Positions 49,649 to 60,267 of a DNA stretch of 64,000 nucleotides are shown here, in pieces. The stretch lies in assembly GCA_035610835.1 (NCBI GenBank), contig CM069454.1, positions 63,761,207 through 63,825,206 of the forward strand. The letters are read 5' to 3'. Both the position numbers and the translations under genes were made by a program. Below the pieces are notes generated by a model, which saw only the letters and a program-made list of their open reading frames with translations, ran no database searches and was not told where the DNA came from. Source of the DNA: Ophiura sarsii (taxonomy: Eukaryota; Echinodermata; Ophiuroidea; Amphilepidida; Ophiuridae). Within the stretch, counting starts at the first letter, position 1. The number at the start of each line of letters is the position of its first letter.

Positions 49649-50043
49649 ACCTTCACCTTCACACTCATTTTTTAAAATTTTAATTTTAATTTTTAATTTT
49701 TTTTAATTTTTTATTATTATTATTATTTTTTAAATATTTTTAACCGGCATGTTATATATGCCACATAGGCCCCCGTGTTATCATCCTCAAGATGGTGGAC
49801 AGCCAGACTCGTGGTACCATTTATGATGGTTGAACAAAATCGACTGACTCACAAGGTTGATTTTTTAATTTAGCACCACCTGACCCCACTCGTTCAAGCT
49901 CAAATTTCTATCCTCTACCGCCTATTGCACCTCACCTCCCATATCCAATAGTGACGCAAAGTCGACATAATCCCCCGCACACATTTTCTCTTTTATATGC
50001 TGCGTAGACCCTCGTCTAAGGGGCTACATACAGAAGAGAGAGA

Positions 50044-50998
50044 CAAAGCTCCAAAGCAGCAGCAAAAGCGATGAGCAGTCTTGGAATCATAAAGAGATCC
50101 TTCAAATATATTGACAGCAACAGTTTCTCCATCTTATACAAGGCATACATCCGTCCGCATCTCGAATACTGTGTTCAAGCCTGGAACCCAGTGGCGTGCG
50201 CAAAGGGGGGGGGGCCGGGGGGGCCGCGGCCCCCCACTATTGAGTCAGTCGGGGGAAACTTAGGCCAGTCGGGGGAATTGAGAAGGAGGCTAGGTCAGTG
50301 GCATCATGGAATTATGATAGTCAAAAACACAGATGAAAAATTTTCGCGCGCTATGCGCGCATATGTCTTCCAAAAATGCAATATTCTTTGGTACAAGCTT
50401 GTTTAGAGCCAAAATGTAGCTCAATCGTGCAAAAAAAGGTGTAAATTCGAAAAAATTCGCGCGCTACGCGCGCAGTTCTTTACTCAAATAGTCGGGGGAA
50501 TTTCATTTAGGGCCAGGTGGCCCCCCACTCACAATATCCTGCGCACGCCACTGCTGGAACCCCTATCAGATTGGTGACATCAAGAAGCTAGAGAAGGTCC
50601 AGAGAAGGTCCACTAAGCTTGTAAAGAGTCTGCGAAACAAACCATATGGCGAGAGGTTGAAGGTCCTAAAGCTCTATCCATTAGAAATAAGAAGAACCAG
50701 AGGAGACCTGATTGAAGTCTTCAAAATTCTCAACAGACTGGAGGGCATCGATCCTGATGAGCTCTTCACCATGTCACATAACACCAGTAAAAGGGGGAAC
50801 GACTTCAAACTTTTCAAGAAGCAACTGACGAAAGGGCTGGAATTGCGGAAGCATTTCTTCTCACAGCGAGTCATAGATGTATGGAATAAACTCCCTCCTT
50901 CAGTTGTGAAAGCCAAATCTACGAATCAATTCAAGAACCAACTTGACAAACATTGGTCCGAAAATGGATATGGGAATCTAAAAGGCTTACGCCTATAA
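50044..50998 (+). pseudogene. LINE reverse transcriptase C-terminus, split by an insertion
   Basis: 50044-50188 encodes AAKAMSSLGIIKRSFKYID then LYKAYIRPHLEYCVQAWNP. 50562-50998 continues in the same frame with YQIGDIKKLEKVQRRSTKLV, RLKVLKLYPLEIRRTRGDLI and a TAA at 50996. This is the thumb/C-terminal part of a non-LTR retrotransposon RT (the LGxIKRxF ... YKALVRPHLEY ... LEKVQRRATK pattern seen in CR1/Jockey/Rex-like elements). The catalytic FADD region and the endonuclease are absent, so the copy is 5'-truncated. A 365-bp hAT-like MITE splits it in the W-N-P codons. Apart from that insertion I see no frameshift, so the retrotransposon copy was young when the MITE landed. Confidence 0.85.
50189..50553. 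mobile_element. hAT-like MITE with 8-bp target duplication
   Basis: Ends CAGTGGCGTGCGCA and TGCGCACGCCACTG are perfect inverted repeats. The target CTGGAACC is duplicated at 50181-50188 and 50554-50561. An 8-bp duplication and a CAGTGGCG start fit the hAT superfamily. The interior has G/C-run hairpins and CGCGCGCTATGCGCGCATAT. A truncated relative lies at 13406-13640. Confidence 0.92.
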
Positions 50999-51009
50999 TT
51001 TTTTACCCA

Positions 51010-51612
51010 TCAAATCTTAAGTGTAAGTAAGTGTAAGTGTATAGGACTCAAATTAGGGAGGTTTTGAAATGGTTGCTGCACTTGTAGGCCTGACTGTTGC
51101 TGTTGAAGTTGTTGTAAATGTGGATTCACAACATCCTCAACGACAGGGCTGTTGAAGTCCAAAGAGGCCTGATTATCATTCATATTTAGCTCACCAGCTT
51201 GCTGCGTACTTCTCCTCACATTGTGCAATCCTCCATTACCAACAAATTGCGGATAAACCGGCGGTATCGGGGCTGGCATTTCTTCACACACACTCGTAGT
51301 TGGTCTCAAGCCGCCATTGTTATTGTTCTACACCCGACACACGCGGTGCCGGAAAGTGGCACAACACCTGGGATAAATATAAGTGGCCCCGCACTCTGCA
51401 TACCATCTTGTGATGCATTACCCGCACTGCAACGCATTCGATGATCCAGCGCTTGGTCCTTGTGCTTGCGCTTGTTCTGAGCCCCGTCGCTGCCTGTTGA
51501 CGGCCTTGTTATTGTCCGACTGCAAGGGCGACAGAAAATGACGGTCTTGCGCCCGAGTTTGGGTTTTCCGGTGCCTTCCGTTTATTGCCACGGCCCCTTG
51601 CCATAGGCCCAT
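51010..51612 (-). other. GC-richer, Q-rich open patches, minus strand
   Basis: The minus strand has two open stretches, 51418-51612 (QAQAQGPSAG-like) and 51010-51309 (HLQQLQQQQSG-like), plus an overlapping frame starting MARGRGNKRKAPENPNSGA. The basic, low-complexity character suggests a degraded gag-like or ORF1-like region of a retroelement, but no domain is recognisable and several frames would have to be joined. Left unassigned. Confidence 0.3.
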
Positions 51613-52075
51613 ATTAATGAGAGTTTGTTATGAGAGGGGCACACCGTAAACGTACTTCTTTAATAATTCTTTGCTTACCAAAAATCCAACGAAAAACCAG
51701 CAAAATGTAAATATACTTCTTTGATGAAAACGTTCGAAACGATATAAATGTAAAACCAAAGACACGGTGTAGCTAGTTAATAGTAGCTAATAATCAGATA
51801 ACCCAGACCGTAAACATGGAGAAATTATAGTTCAAACCACAGCAAAGGAAAACCAAGCTGTTAAATAACGATGTATGTTTTGTTTCTTCTCCAACTGATA
51901 AGGATGACCGATCTGGTTGTAGTCAAATGACTTAATGAGCAATGTGGCGTCATCCCAAATCATTGGCGGGAAACGCTGCCCTCTGACATGGCCAGGGAGT
52001 ATAGGTGATATTCAACTTCCTGTCACCAAATTAGTTCTCCTAGTAGTCCGTCGGAAAACTTTATTCTCGAAACTA

Positions 52076-52782
52076 TACACTGAAAACAAAATTGGGTGTC
52101 ATTTGACACCAAAAGGGGTGTTAAAATGTGGGTCCTCAGGCGAACATCCAAAGGTGACAGGAAGACACCTTTAAACTGTGCCATGACATCTAAAGGGTGT
52201 CGATTTGCTTTTGACACCTTTGGATGTTCGCCTGAGAACCCATTTCTACGGGTGTCAAATGACACCTTCAGTGGTGTTCGAGTTACGCCTTTAGGTTTTG
52301 TCATGTTTGCCCGAGGATCCGTTTTAAGGTGTTTTATACAACATGTGCATTTGATTTGTGAACAATCACTTCCCTAAGGTAGTGCCGTCTTATACAACAT
52401 ATGTGCAACATTTCGTGAGAAAAATATGCCTGACAAATATACATTCAACGGTGTTAATGGTGAATATACATTCGAGGGTGTCATGAGTGCCATCAAGGAG
52501 TGTCACATTCGACCAACGATGAGATACGAGGGCATTTTTGGGGTGTTGGGGTTTCAGAGAAATAGCACGGATAAAATCAAAGGTCACCCTTTGGGTGTAA
52601 TGTGACACCTGAATTAGTATTTTTGAAACCTTTGCATTCTCAAAACTTGTAGTATACTGAATTCTCAAGATCTATCGAAATGGGGAAAATGACTCCCCAA
52701 GAAGTGTCTTTCACTTAATGAGTGTCATTTTTGTCAGTATCTATAAAGGTGTCACGTTACACCCCATATTTTCTTCAGTGTA
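52076..52782. mobile_element. Motif-array element: GGTGTCA/TGACACC
   Basis: Ends TACACTGAAAACAAAATTGG and CATATTTTCTTCAGTGTA are inverted. The body carries GGTGTCAAATGACACC-like words in both orientations, and a nested inverted pair (CTCAGGCGAACATCCAAAGG / TTTGGATGTTCGCCTGAG). It sits 10 bp after the end of the tandem unit 2. No coding sequence. Confidence 0.75.
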
Positions 52783-52899
52783 GTATTCTGGGACTTAAAT
52801 GCATATTATGCGATCTTTTCCAGGAGACGCCCTCTATAATCCTTGATTATTTTTTAAAGCAGATTTTCTTGCAAATTTACATTTCTGATCATAAATCAT

Positions 52900-53073
52900 G
52901 AATATATTTCGAGTTACAGAGCGATGCGATTCCTAATTACTTCCAAATCATAGTTTTAGAGCGGAATTTAGAGTAAAAATAAACTATCCTGCTAGCGGAA
53001 CAGTTTATTTTCACTCTTTAAACCATGATTTTGAAGTAATTAGGAATCGTATCACTCTGTAACTCATAATATA
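52900..53073. repeat. 174-bp hairpin
   Basis: Arms GAATATATTTCGAGTTACAG ... CGATTCCTAATTACTTC and GAAGTAATTAGGAATCG ... CTGTAACTCATAATATA, plus an inner TTTAGAGTAAAAATAAACT / AGTTTATTTTCACTCTTTAA pair. Probably a short MITE. Confidence 0.75.
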
Positions 53074-53616
53074 CCTTTCAGTAGGCCTACATCTTCCATT
53101 AAAATAATACTATCGTCCGCATTTATGTCAGACAATATAACACGGGTACGGTCTAAAAACAATACCTTTATTCTCATTCTTACACAATCATATTTTAGAC
53201 ATTTATCAAAGAAATAAGTACATTTTATTGTCCACATTTGACAACTTTTACCCCTGCTAGGATCGAATAACCCACAAACATTCCATCCAATCACATGCGA
53301 TGAGTATACCATGCGTAAGCGTCGTGGCGCCGGCATAAACGCAGGAAAAGCGCTAATTAAAGACGCACTGCAGAAGTGCGCGTTATGGAACAAACCACGC
53401 ATTGTGAAGGTCGGGCGCACTGTTAAAACGTAAGCCCCACCTCCCCGTGTTAAGTTGTCTCATCTAGATGTCACCGATTTCTCTGAGAACCAATGAGATT
53501 GCTTAAACTTTCTTAGCTGTTTAAGAATATGTCAATATCAGTGATTGACAACGGTTTAGGTTTAACTGGAAAACGTTTTTCAGCACTCCCGTGCAACTTT
53601 CCTCATGACATAAATT
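53074..53616. other. Spacer, nothing recognised
   Basis: A minus-strand frame of 118 codons (53064-53420) has no recognisable domain and overlaps the preceding hairpin; not called. Confidence 0.5.
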
Positions 53617-53927
53617 GCCCGCTTAGGAGCGCTATTAATTCGGTCTGGTAAACCTATTGTTATCAATTACTACGAGAGGATTGCCTGGTTGTATATTTAA
53701 ATTCGGGGCGTGTACGAGTGGTACTTCATGCTAACTGAATGGGTGAGTTTCCATTATGTTGCAAATTACATCCACGCTCATGCGTTTAAACTACTCAATG
53801 GGCGTTGCAATACAGCCGGTTGGTTGTATACGAGAAGTATGTCATATAGCAACCAGCGTTGATGGAAGGCGAATATTTAAATTTGGTGCCGGTTTTTAGG
53901 GCAGCAATTTATAGCGCTACCGCTTAA
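53617..53927. mobile_element. MITE, TIR GCCCGCTTAG; second copy
   Basis: Matches 3837-4132 along its length in the same orientation; the right end is decayed (AGCGCTACCGCTTA). An insertion (GGGCGTGTACGAGTGG) near 53705 distinguishes it. Confidence 0.75.
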
Positions 53928-54097
53928 TGGTAGCACCCACACACAAAACCAAATTAATTAAATGTTGCATCGCGTACAAGATGATGTCATCCGGTGCTAA
54001 CACATCACGCATTGCGTTTTCTATTACGTCACTAGCGCCTCACATGATCATGATCATAATGGCAATGCGAGCATTGATAGATGTGTGAATTTCAGTT

Positions 54098-54352
54098 TAG
54101 GCCTAAAAAAAGGTTTGATTGGCCTAACCCGACCGACCCTTAATACATCGCCGAGGGAGGAAAAAAATAAAAAATAAAAGAATATGTATATAAATATTGA
54201 ACAAAGTATTTAAGTTTCTGACTGTTTGCTTTCATTTTCGGCTGTTTTAAGTCCCTAAATCAGGTGATTTAAAAAATTTAAAAAAAATCCCGACCGGCCT
54301 ACCCTATTTGTTTTTGTCATGTTAGGCCAATCAAACCATTTTTTTAGGCCTT
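54098..54352. mobile_element. MITE, TIR TAGGCCTAAAAAAAGGTTTG
   Basis: Left TAGGCCTAAAAAAAGGTTTG then ATTGGCCTAAC; right GTTAGGCCAATCAAACC then ATTTTTTTAGGCC. Next to it, ATGTTGAAAACCACGGCGAC (54353) and GTCGCCGTGATTTTCAACAT (about 54590) form a second inverted pair. Confidence 0.75.
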
Positions 54353-54612
54353 ATGTTGAAAACCACGGCGACAAAAATCACGGCTTCAGGAGTAAGCTTT
54401 TGCATGCAACTTTCACCACAAAATAAATCTTTTACCAGAGATATAGCCACACTTCTATAAATTAAACTCTTGCTATCTTATAATAATCGCACATAGCATC
54501 AACACAACTGATGGACTCCATGACGTAGATGAAGAAGAAGACACGTCGCATAACTTAACAATGAATTATGATCAAAAAGATAAATTATTGTCGCCGTGAT
54601 TTTCAACATAAA

Positions 54613-55470
54613 AAGAAAATTCACGTTTCGAATCGAATCAACGTTAACGCAAGAAAAATGTACATACAAACCAACTATGTGCTTTAAACACAACATATTA
54701 TTATCATGAACTATGGGCTGTGTTTCAAAGGTCAATCTAAAAATGAATTTGACATATTATATATTGCTCAATATTTTCAGACCAAAGGAAACATCAATAC
54801 CCACAAAACTGTCTCGCGCAACTCTAGAGGGCGACAGCTCTGGTTATAACACTGGAAACAGACGACGGTGGACACGAACGGCCGTTAATTTTGAATTTCC
54901 GTTGGTTTCAATGTAACAGTGAATTTTGATTATATGACCCCATAAAATTCAACACACGTTGGAACTAACTTATTTCATCCTAAAACTGCTGGAGTTAGAT
55001 AACCAACTCCAGTTTCAGTATCATTTTTTTGAATTTAAACCGTTGTTAAGCGTTCGTCCCATTCACTTGATCACATAACCTCGTTCGTATATTTTAACCT
55101 GAATATTCGTGAATACGCCCGTGTCCAGCGTCGTTTGACTGGAAATTTTTCTCACTGGAAGTATCATTCGCATAAACTGAATGAGCTACGCAGTGGAGCG
55201 AAGTAGAGAGCGAAGCATGAGTCTGGGGGCGAACCCCAGAATGTTTTGGACATTAGCGAGTGTTCAACATTTTGAACACCCCCCTACCTCTTTGGGGTGT
55301 TTCAAAACCTAAGATTTTCGAGCCCCGCCTACCTATTCTCGAAAATTTGTTTAACTGAAACACGAGTCTAACTCACCGAAAAGTGGTTAACTTTAAACAT
55401 GGGTACGGAGTAGTTTACCGCAAGCTTTTAAGTGCGCGAATACAGTATGCCTTGATCGATAACTCAACCG
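54613..55470. other. Spacer, nothing recognised
   Basis: Contains GTGGAGCGAAGTAGAGAGCG near 55195, of the GAGCGAAGCGAG word type. No gene supported. Confidence 0.5.
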
Positions 55471-56255
55471 TAGGGGAAGGTGGGGTAATGGCGGACGCGG
55501 GGTAATCGCGGACAGGGCTGTATCTAAAGGCAGGTGAAAGAAGGTGGTATTTTGCCACCCTATGAATGATGTTAGGTGCCTCTCCATTGAAATCACACAA
55601 AACCTAAATGGGATGGTTGTCTCGCAAATTCTCGCGAGAATTACAAAAATCACTTTTTGGGCAAGTTGATATTTTGGTGCATTAATTTCTCTTTGAAACT
55701 GGTATTTCTACATCAAGGAAAACAAAGTCTTATTATTTTTTTATGTAATGTATGATACCTTCTGATAAAAAACAAATGAATTCGGAGTCACAATGATGAA
55801 CGTAATAATAAGAGAGGATGTGCCCATACAGTGTACATGGATTGGGGTAATCCCGGACATGTACCGTTTCCATGGTAACCAATATGGGCGTGGTCAATTT
55901 AACATCATAAATCGGTAATAGTTGTTGACCATATAAATATGTGACATTGTTCTTTGATTTCTGCTACACTTTTAAAAAGGGTATTTTTTAACTCCCATTG
56001 AAATGCTATATTCCAATAAAAAGAGAGCTGCCATTGATAAATACGGTCCGGGATTACCCCCAGAGTGTGGGGTAATGCCGGACAACGCCATTTGTTTTTA
56101 TTGCGTCGTAGCTTCGAATTTCAAAATGATAAAAGGTAGAACCTTCACAGTGCTTTGTGTTTACATGATTTTTATTGTTATATGACGTATTATATGTGTG
56201 TTAGGCCCTATACCTCTCTAACAAAATGTGTCCGCCATTACCCCACCTTCCCCTA
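55471..56255. mobile_element. Motif-array element: GGGGTAATNNCGGAC
   Basis: Ends TAGGGGAAGGTGGGGTAATG and CATTACCCCACCTTCCCCTA are perfect inverted repeats with TA edges, each running into GCGGAC/GTCCGC. Internal copies GGGGTAATCGCGGACAGG, GGGGTAATCCCGGACATG and GGGGTAATGCCGGACAAC show the same word repeated across 785 bp. No transposase seen. Confidence 0.8.
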
Positions 56256-56584
56256 CCCGTTGCAAACAGACGTGCAGACCGTTTAATTCTTTATTTTGGT
56301 GCATTTCATGAATTCGGTCGATATCTATCTGTCTATTTGTAACCCCTTTGGGCCACAATTGAATACCTGTATACAGAAAACGCACGACCACTCTGGGTAC
56401 GAGAATCGAAGCGTTAAAAGCGGGGTTTGTTTTGTTAAATACGTCGTTGAAAAGATAAATGTTCGTTTAATGTAGACACGAGTTTAGTAAGTAACGGTTT
56501 TAAACGAGAATACGACTCATTGTGTTTATGTTAATGACGTTACATAACCAAAGGTATCTAACAATCCAAAAGTGTATTGTTTGA

Positions 56585-56693
56585 AAGACAAAGGTTCATA
56601 CTTTGTATTGATTACACTATCCCTCAATAGAATCAATCATGCACCTCCATACCAAGATCACTTTCATTACATATTGACCGACCCTCGTTTTCC
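56585..56693. repeat. Repeat block shared with 36015-36118
   Basis: AAAGGTTCATACTTTGTATTG ... GACCGACCCTCG. Again directly upstream of a CACGCGGC-family MITE, so it may be part of a larger composite repeat. Confidence 0.6.
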
Positions 56694-56695
56694 CC

Positions 56696-58356
56696 TTAAC
56701 ACTTTCCACGCGACAGTCGTCTGCAGATGACAGTTCGAAAAGCTCACAAAATGTTCAAAACATGAAAAAACTATTGGATCTCATCACCATATTTGGGATC
56801 ACTATGAGAAATGCATGGTATAAGTACAAACATGCCTAATATTGGTTCAGTAATTCATGAGATATTCAGCCTTTGAAAGTTGGGAACATGGTAAGTGGGT
56901 CATTCTTCAGTAAATGTTACATTTTAAGTTTCTAGAAACTCGGTTTTAAATTTCAATTTTTTTTCTAGCTTTGAATATATTTGTTCCCAAAGATAAACAT
57001 CTGTAACATATTAAAAACATGTTTGACGCAATCTTTACGGATATTTAATGGATTTCTTCCCTGTCTTTTAATGGGTGGTCACACGCTGGAGTCATCTCCG
57101 TCACGTTATCAGTATAAAAAGTTCATTAGAAAATGTACATCATTCCAAACTAGAAATTGACATACATATCCCAAACTATGAAATAAAGAGTATTCTCTTC
57201 AAATAAATTCAACTTTTTTAGTGTATAACATACCCATTTTAAAACTTCGCAAAAGTTTACAACCCCCAAAAGTACCGATTTTTGGTAAAAATGTTGACTG
57301 TCACTTTATTTTTCATCGACACCCTCTTAGAGAATATACATTTCAGTTAAGTTAGTATGAGAACACTATTTATTTATAAATTACAACTGATAATCGTGTT
57401 CCATGCTGTATTATTTTACACATTATGAATATCAAATACTCATGTGACGGAGATGACCTGCATGTAAAGTCACATCCGTCACGGTGCCTGGTCATCTCCG
57501 TCCCACAGAAAATCAACGAAAATGTGACGGAGATGACGGAAAATGTGACGGAAATGACGTGACGGAGATGACGATTTTAAGTTTTGGGCCGGTATAGCTT
57601 CGCCGGAAAAGTATGTCTAGCAGTCTATATACTTCACGGGTATCATTAGTGGTCACTACTCTTATTTTACCCGTAATCCTAAAAATCCAATGAATACATA
57701 TTTTCAATTGATTCTATAGCGTTCGGAGATAACACTGAATAAAAATATTCACATACAATGTTTCAACAAAACCCGTTTTTTGATGTACTGCTAAATAATA
57801 GCGCGTACTAACCTCGCGTGTGTTAAAGTTTATGTGCGGCAAGTTCAAACGGTCAAAGCAGTGTTTCTATTCTCCTTTTATTTCGAATGATATGGTGCTG
57901 CATATGGTCTGTGACGGAGATGACGCAAAACATCGGGACAGAAATTTCCCGACAAAAACTGGCAAATTAAGCTCCAATAGGCATATAATTCCATAATTGG
58001 CTGGATGAAATACGTTTAAATTGTTAATAACTAGCGGTTATGAGTATTTTCATGAAAAAAATCCCCTTCACCAAATTAATATGGCAATCGGACATTTTAC
58101 GTGTAACCATCGGGAACATAGGTGTTTGTAGGGTATTCAGGTATGGCATCAAACATTTGATAAATGTTATATATAAAAAATAATTCTTCAGCCTTTTATG
58201 ATTTTATTATGATGGGGAATATGTTTATGAACAGAAATATACTAAAAGAAGTATTCAAGTGTAACTAAATTACCAGATATGGGATATCAAAGTGTCGGGA
58301 CATGAAATGTGACATTTAATGAAGAATGACCCTAATAGCCGCGTGGAAAGTGTTAA
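56696..58356. mobile_element. TTAA MITE (CACGCGGC) interrupted by a second element
   Basis: Left TTAACACTTTCCACGCGAC; right GCCGCGTGGAAAGTGTTAA; TTAA at both edges. The normal 250-bp body is split after AAAGTTGGGAACATG by the element at 56897-58333. Confidence 0.8.
56897..58333. mobile_element. Motif-array element: GTGACGGAGATGAC
   Basis: Ends GGGTCATTCTTCAGTAAATG and ATTTAATGAAGAATGACCC are inverted. The word GTGACGGAGATGAC, its complement and partial forms recur about ten times (57090, 57447, 57490, 57525, 57540, 57560, 57910), clustered in the interior. 1.4 kb, nested in a TTAA MITE; no transposase recognised. Confidence 0.8.
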
Positions 58357-58499
58357 GCGGGTTCTGTATCTCCAATATTATAAGGTTTGTTTAAAATAAT
58401 AATCAGTTTGCAATATTTGAGTCGACAACAAGCCTAACACTATCACTCCTTGATTTCTATAGTTTCTTTGTGCCTCTCTCAGAGTAGTTACAACCAATG

Positions 58500-58576
58500 T
58501 TAACACTTTCCACACGCGCCTATTGGCTTACTACAAAATGATTAATCACAAACCTTTCCAAAATTTCAAAGTCTAT
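58500..58576. mobile_element. CACGCGGC TTAA MITE, cut by assembly gap
   Basis: TTAACACTTTCCACACGCGCC, then AACCTTTCCAAAATTTCAAAG, matches the inverted form of the family and runs into the N gap. Confidence 0.6.
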
Positions 58577-58676
58577 NNNNNNNNNNNNNNNNNNNNNNNN
58601 NNNNNNNNNNNNNNNNNNNNNNNNNNNNNNNNNNNNNNNNNNNNNNNNNNNNNNNNNNNNNNNNNNNNNNNNNNNN
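58577..58676. other. Assembly gap (100 N)
   Basis: Exactly 100 N, the usual placeholder for a gap of unknown size. Frames reported across it are meaningless. Confidence 0.99.
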
Positions 58677-60045
58677 TTTTTTCAAGGCGAAACCAATTTT
58701 CACTGTATCGCCCGAAAAAAGGAATCCAATATTTACATTATTATGTTTTGAGAATCTGGCTCTAATTAAAGATGGGACATCTATGCTTGTTAAATAAATG
58801 CACAGAAATTTATATGAAATGATAGCCATAAAATCCTATGAAGTATAGGCTAGGCCTAGTCACGCTACGCTAGCATCATATCATCACCAGGGCTCTCTTT
58901 TAAATTCAAAGTGTGGTGACTGTTGCAGTTTTGCATCTGTGTTACATTGCAAATTGCAATATGCCCAAAAGTAATGTTAACACATCGATAAATAAGACAC
59001 TGGCTCATTTTAAATGGTAAATCAAGAGCCTAGACTTAGGCCTGCACACAAATCAGACTACAACAAGGAAACTGTAAAAATGCTATCAAAATGTGTTTTA
59101 TATTGACTTACTATATCATTGTTATTTGATTTTTTCATTGGAATGTGTAAACATCATGGAAATATTGAGGGAATTCACGTCTAAAAATGCCAGCACAAAA
59201 ATCGGAAATAAAAATAAGAGGTTTACTTTTAGGCCTAGTAAAAAGGCTATAATTTCTCCTTAAACCCACTATGAAAAGACCAAAAGTACAATAATTGTAG
59301 CCAAAGAGTATTCCACACAGTTTGTATTAATAAACCTGATCCATGTTTATTTTATTTACCCTTTTCATGAGTAATTCTGATGGAAACTTCTCTGCACACA
59401 AAATGTTACTACAGTATTTTTCACAAGATGTATGGACTTTTCCATTGTGTTAAATAGGGGGTTATATTATATTGATGGTAGGGGCTAATTGACTAGTAAA
59501 GAAGATAGTTATGTTTCACATCCAAAAACACCAAAATTATCAATTTAGGCTCGTGTTAAAAATATATCAATCATCATATTTTTGTGTTTTTACAGAAAAT
59601 ATACAAATATGGCAATTATTTATCCGGCGTCAGTTATGAAAAGTTCCAACTACAAATTACAATTTCACACCCTTTAAATGTATGGGTCAATCCAGCAAAA
59701 ACATTGAACCAATCAAAAGCTCTTATTCCAAACTGTCCGATACAGTAAACAAATCGGTAACTTACAAATACAGTCCAATACATGATTAACTCGAGTTCAA
59801 AGCTCTGTGTAAATGAATGGACGGAAGATTCTCAAAACATAATAATGGATAGTATTGGATCCAAAACATAATAATGATGAAATTGGATGATTTACGCCCA
59901 ATTTGTGTGGGGCTCGACTGCGTCTCGTCCAATATTTAAAAAAACTAATAGCTTGACCAATATATATGGGCTCAATCGATCCAATTTTATACCAACGTTG
60001 GCTGAATGTCGGGAGTGTGAGCGCGCCTGGACGACGGCTAATAAG
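58677..60045. other. Spacer, nothing recognised
   Basis: AT-rich, with a short direct repeat of AAAACATAATAATG..AT near 59838-59880. No gene supported. Confidence 0.5.
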
Positions 60046-60212
60046 ACAATGACGCCGATGACGATGACGATAACGACGACGATGACCTTGATGACGATGA
60101 CGATGACGCTGACGACGACGATGACGCTGACGACGACGACGACGACGACGACGCTGACGATGACGACGACGACGACGATGACGATGACGATGATGACGAT
60201 GACGATGAAGAC
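60046..60212 (+). repeat. GACGATGAC-type microsatellite
   Basis: Imperfect trinucleotide tract of GACGAT/GACGAC units; open frames on both strands (TMTMT and VIVIV repeats) are repeat-derived. Confidence 0.9.
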
Positions 60213-60267
60213 AATCACGATTGTGTGTCTACTGCTGGTGACTCATCACTAAATGTTAATTACCTTA

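Larger units (their letters stand above)
48030..52066 (+). repeat. Tandem pair of a large repeat unit
   Basis: Unit 1 (48030-49083) and unit 2 (49084-52066) start with the same roughly 500 bp (GTTGCCAGATAAGTGAATAG ... ATGTTGACATCTTGAGGCCTA). They end with the same roughly 180 bp (TTCTTCTCCAACTGATAAGG ... AGTCCGTCGGAAAACTTTAT; 48907-49083 and 51885-52066). The middles differ: unit 1 has a minisatellite, unit 2 has a poly-C run, a LINE fragment and a GC-richer patch. CATTTGACTACAACCAGAT near the left is the inverse of ATCTGGTTGTAGTCAAATG near the right end, so the unit is probably itself a transposon with short subterminal inverted repeats. Confidence 0.75.

Noticed and set aside
53064..53420. 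118-codon minus-strand frame
   Set aside because: No domain or conserved motif seen and it overlaps a hairpin repeat.
58523..58829. Frames spanning the N gap
   Set aside because: The gap length is a placeholder, so frame continuity is undefined.
59887..60252. 121-codon TMT-rich frame and antisense VIV-rich frame resembling a membrane segment
   Set aside because: Trinucleotide microsatellite; no conserved flank.
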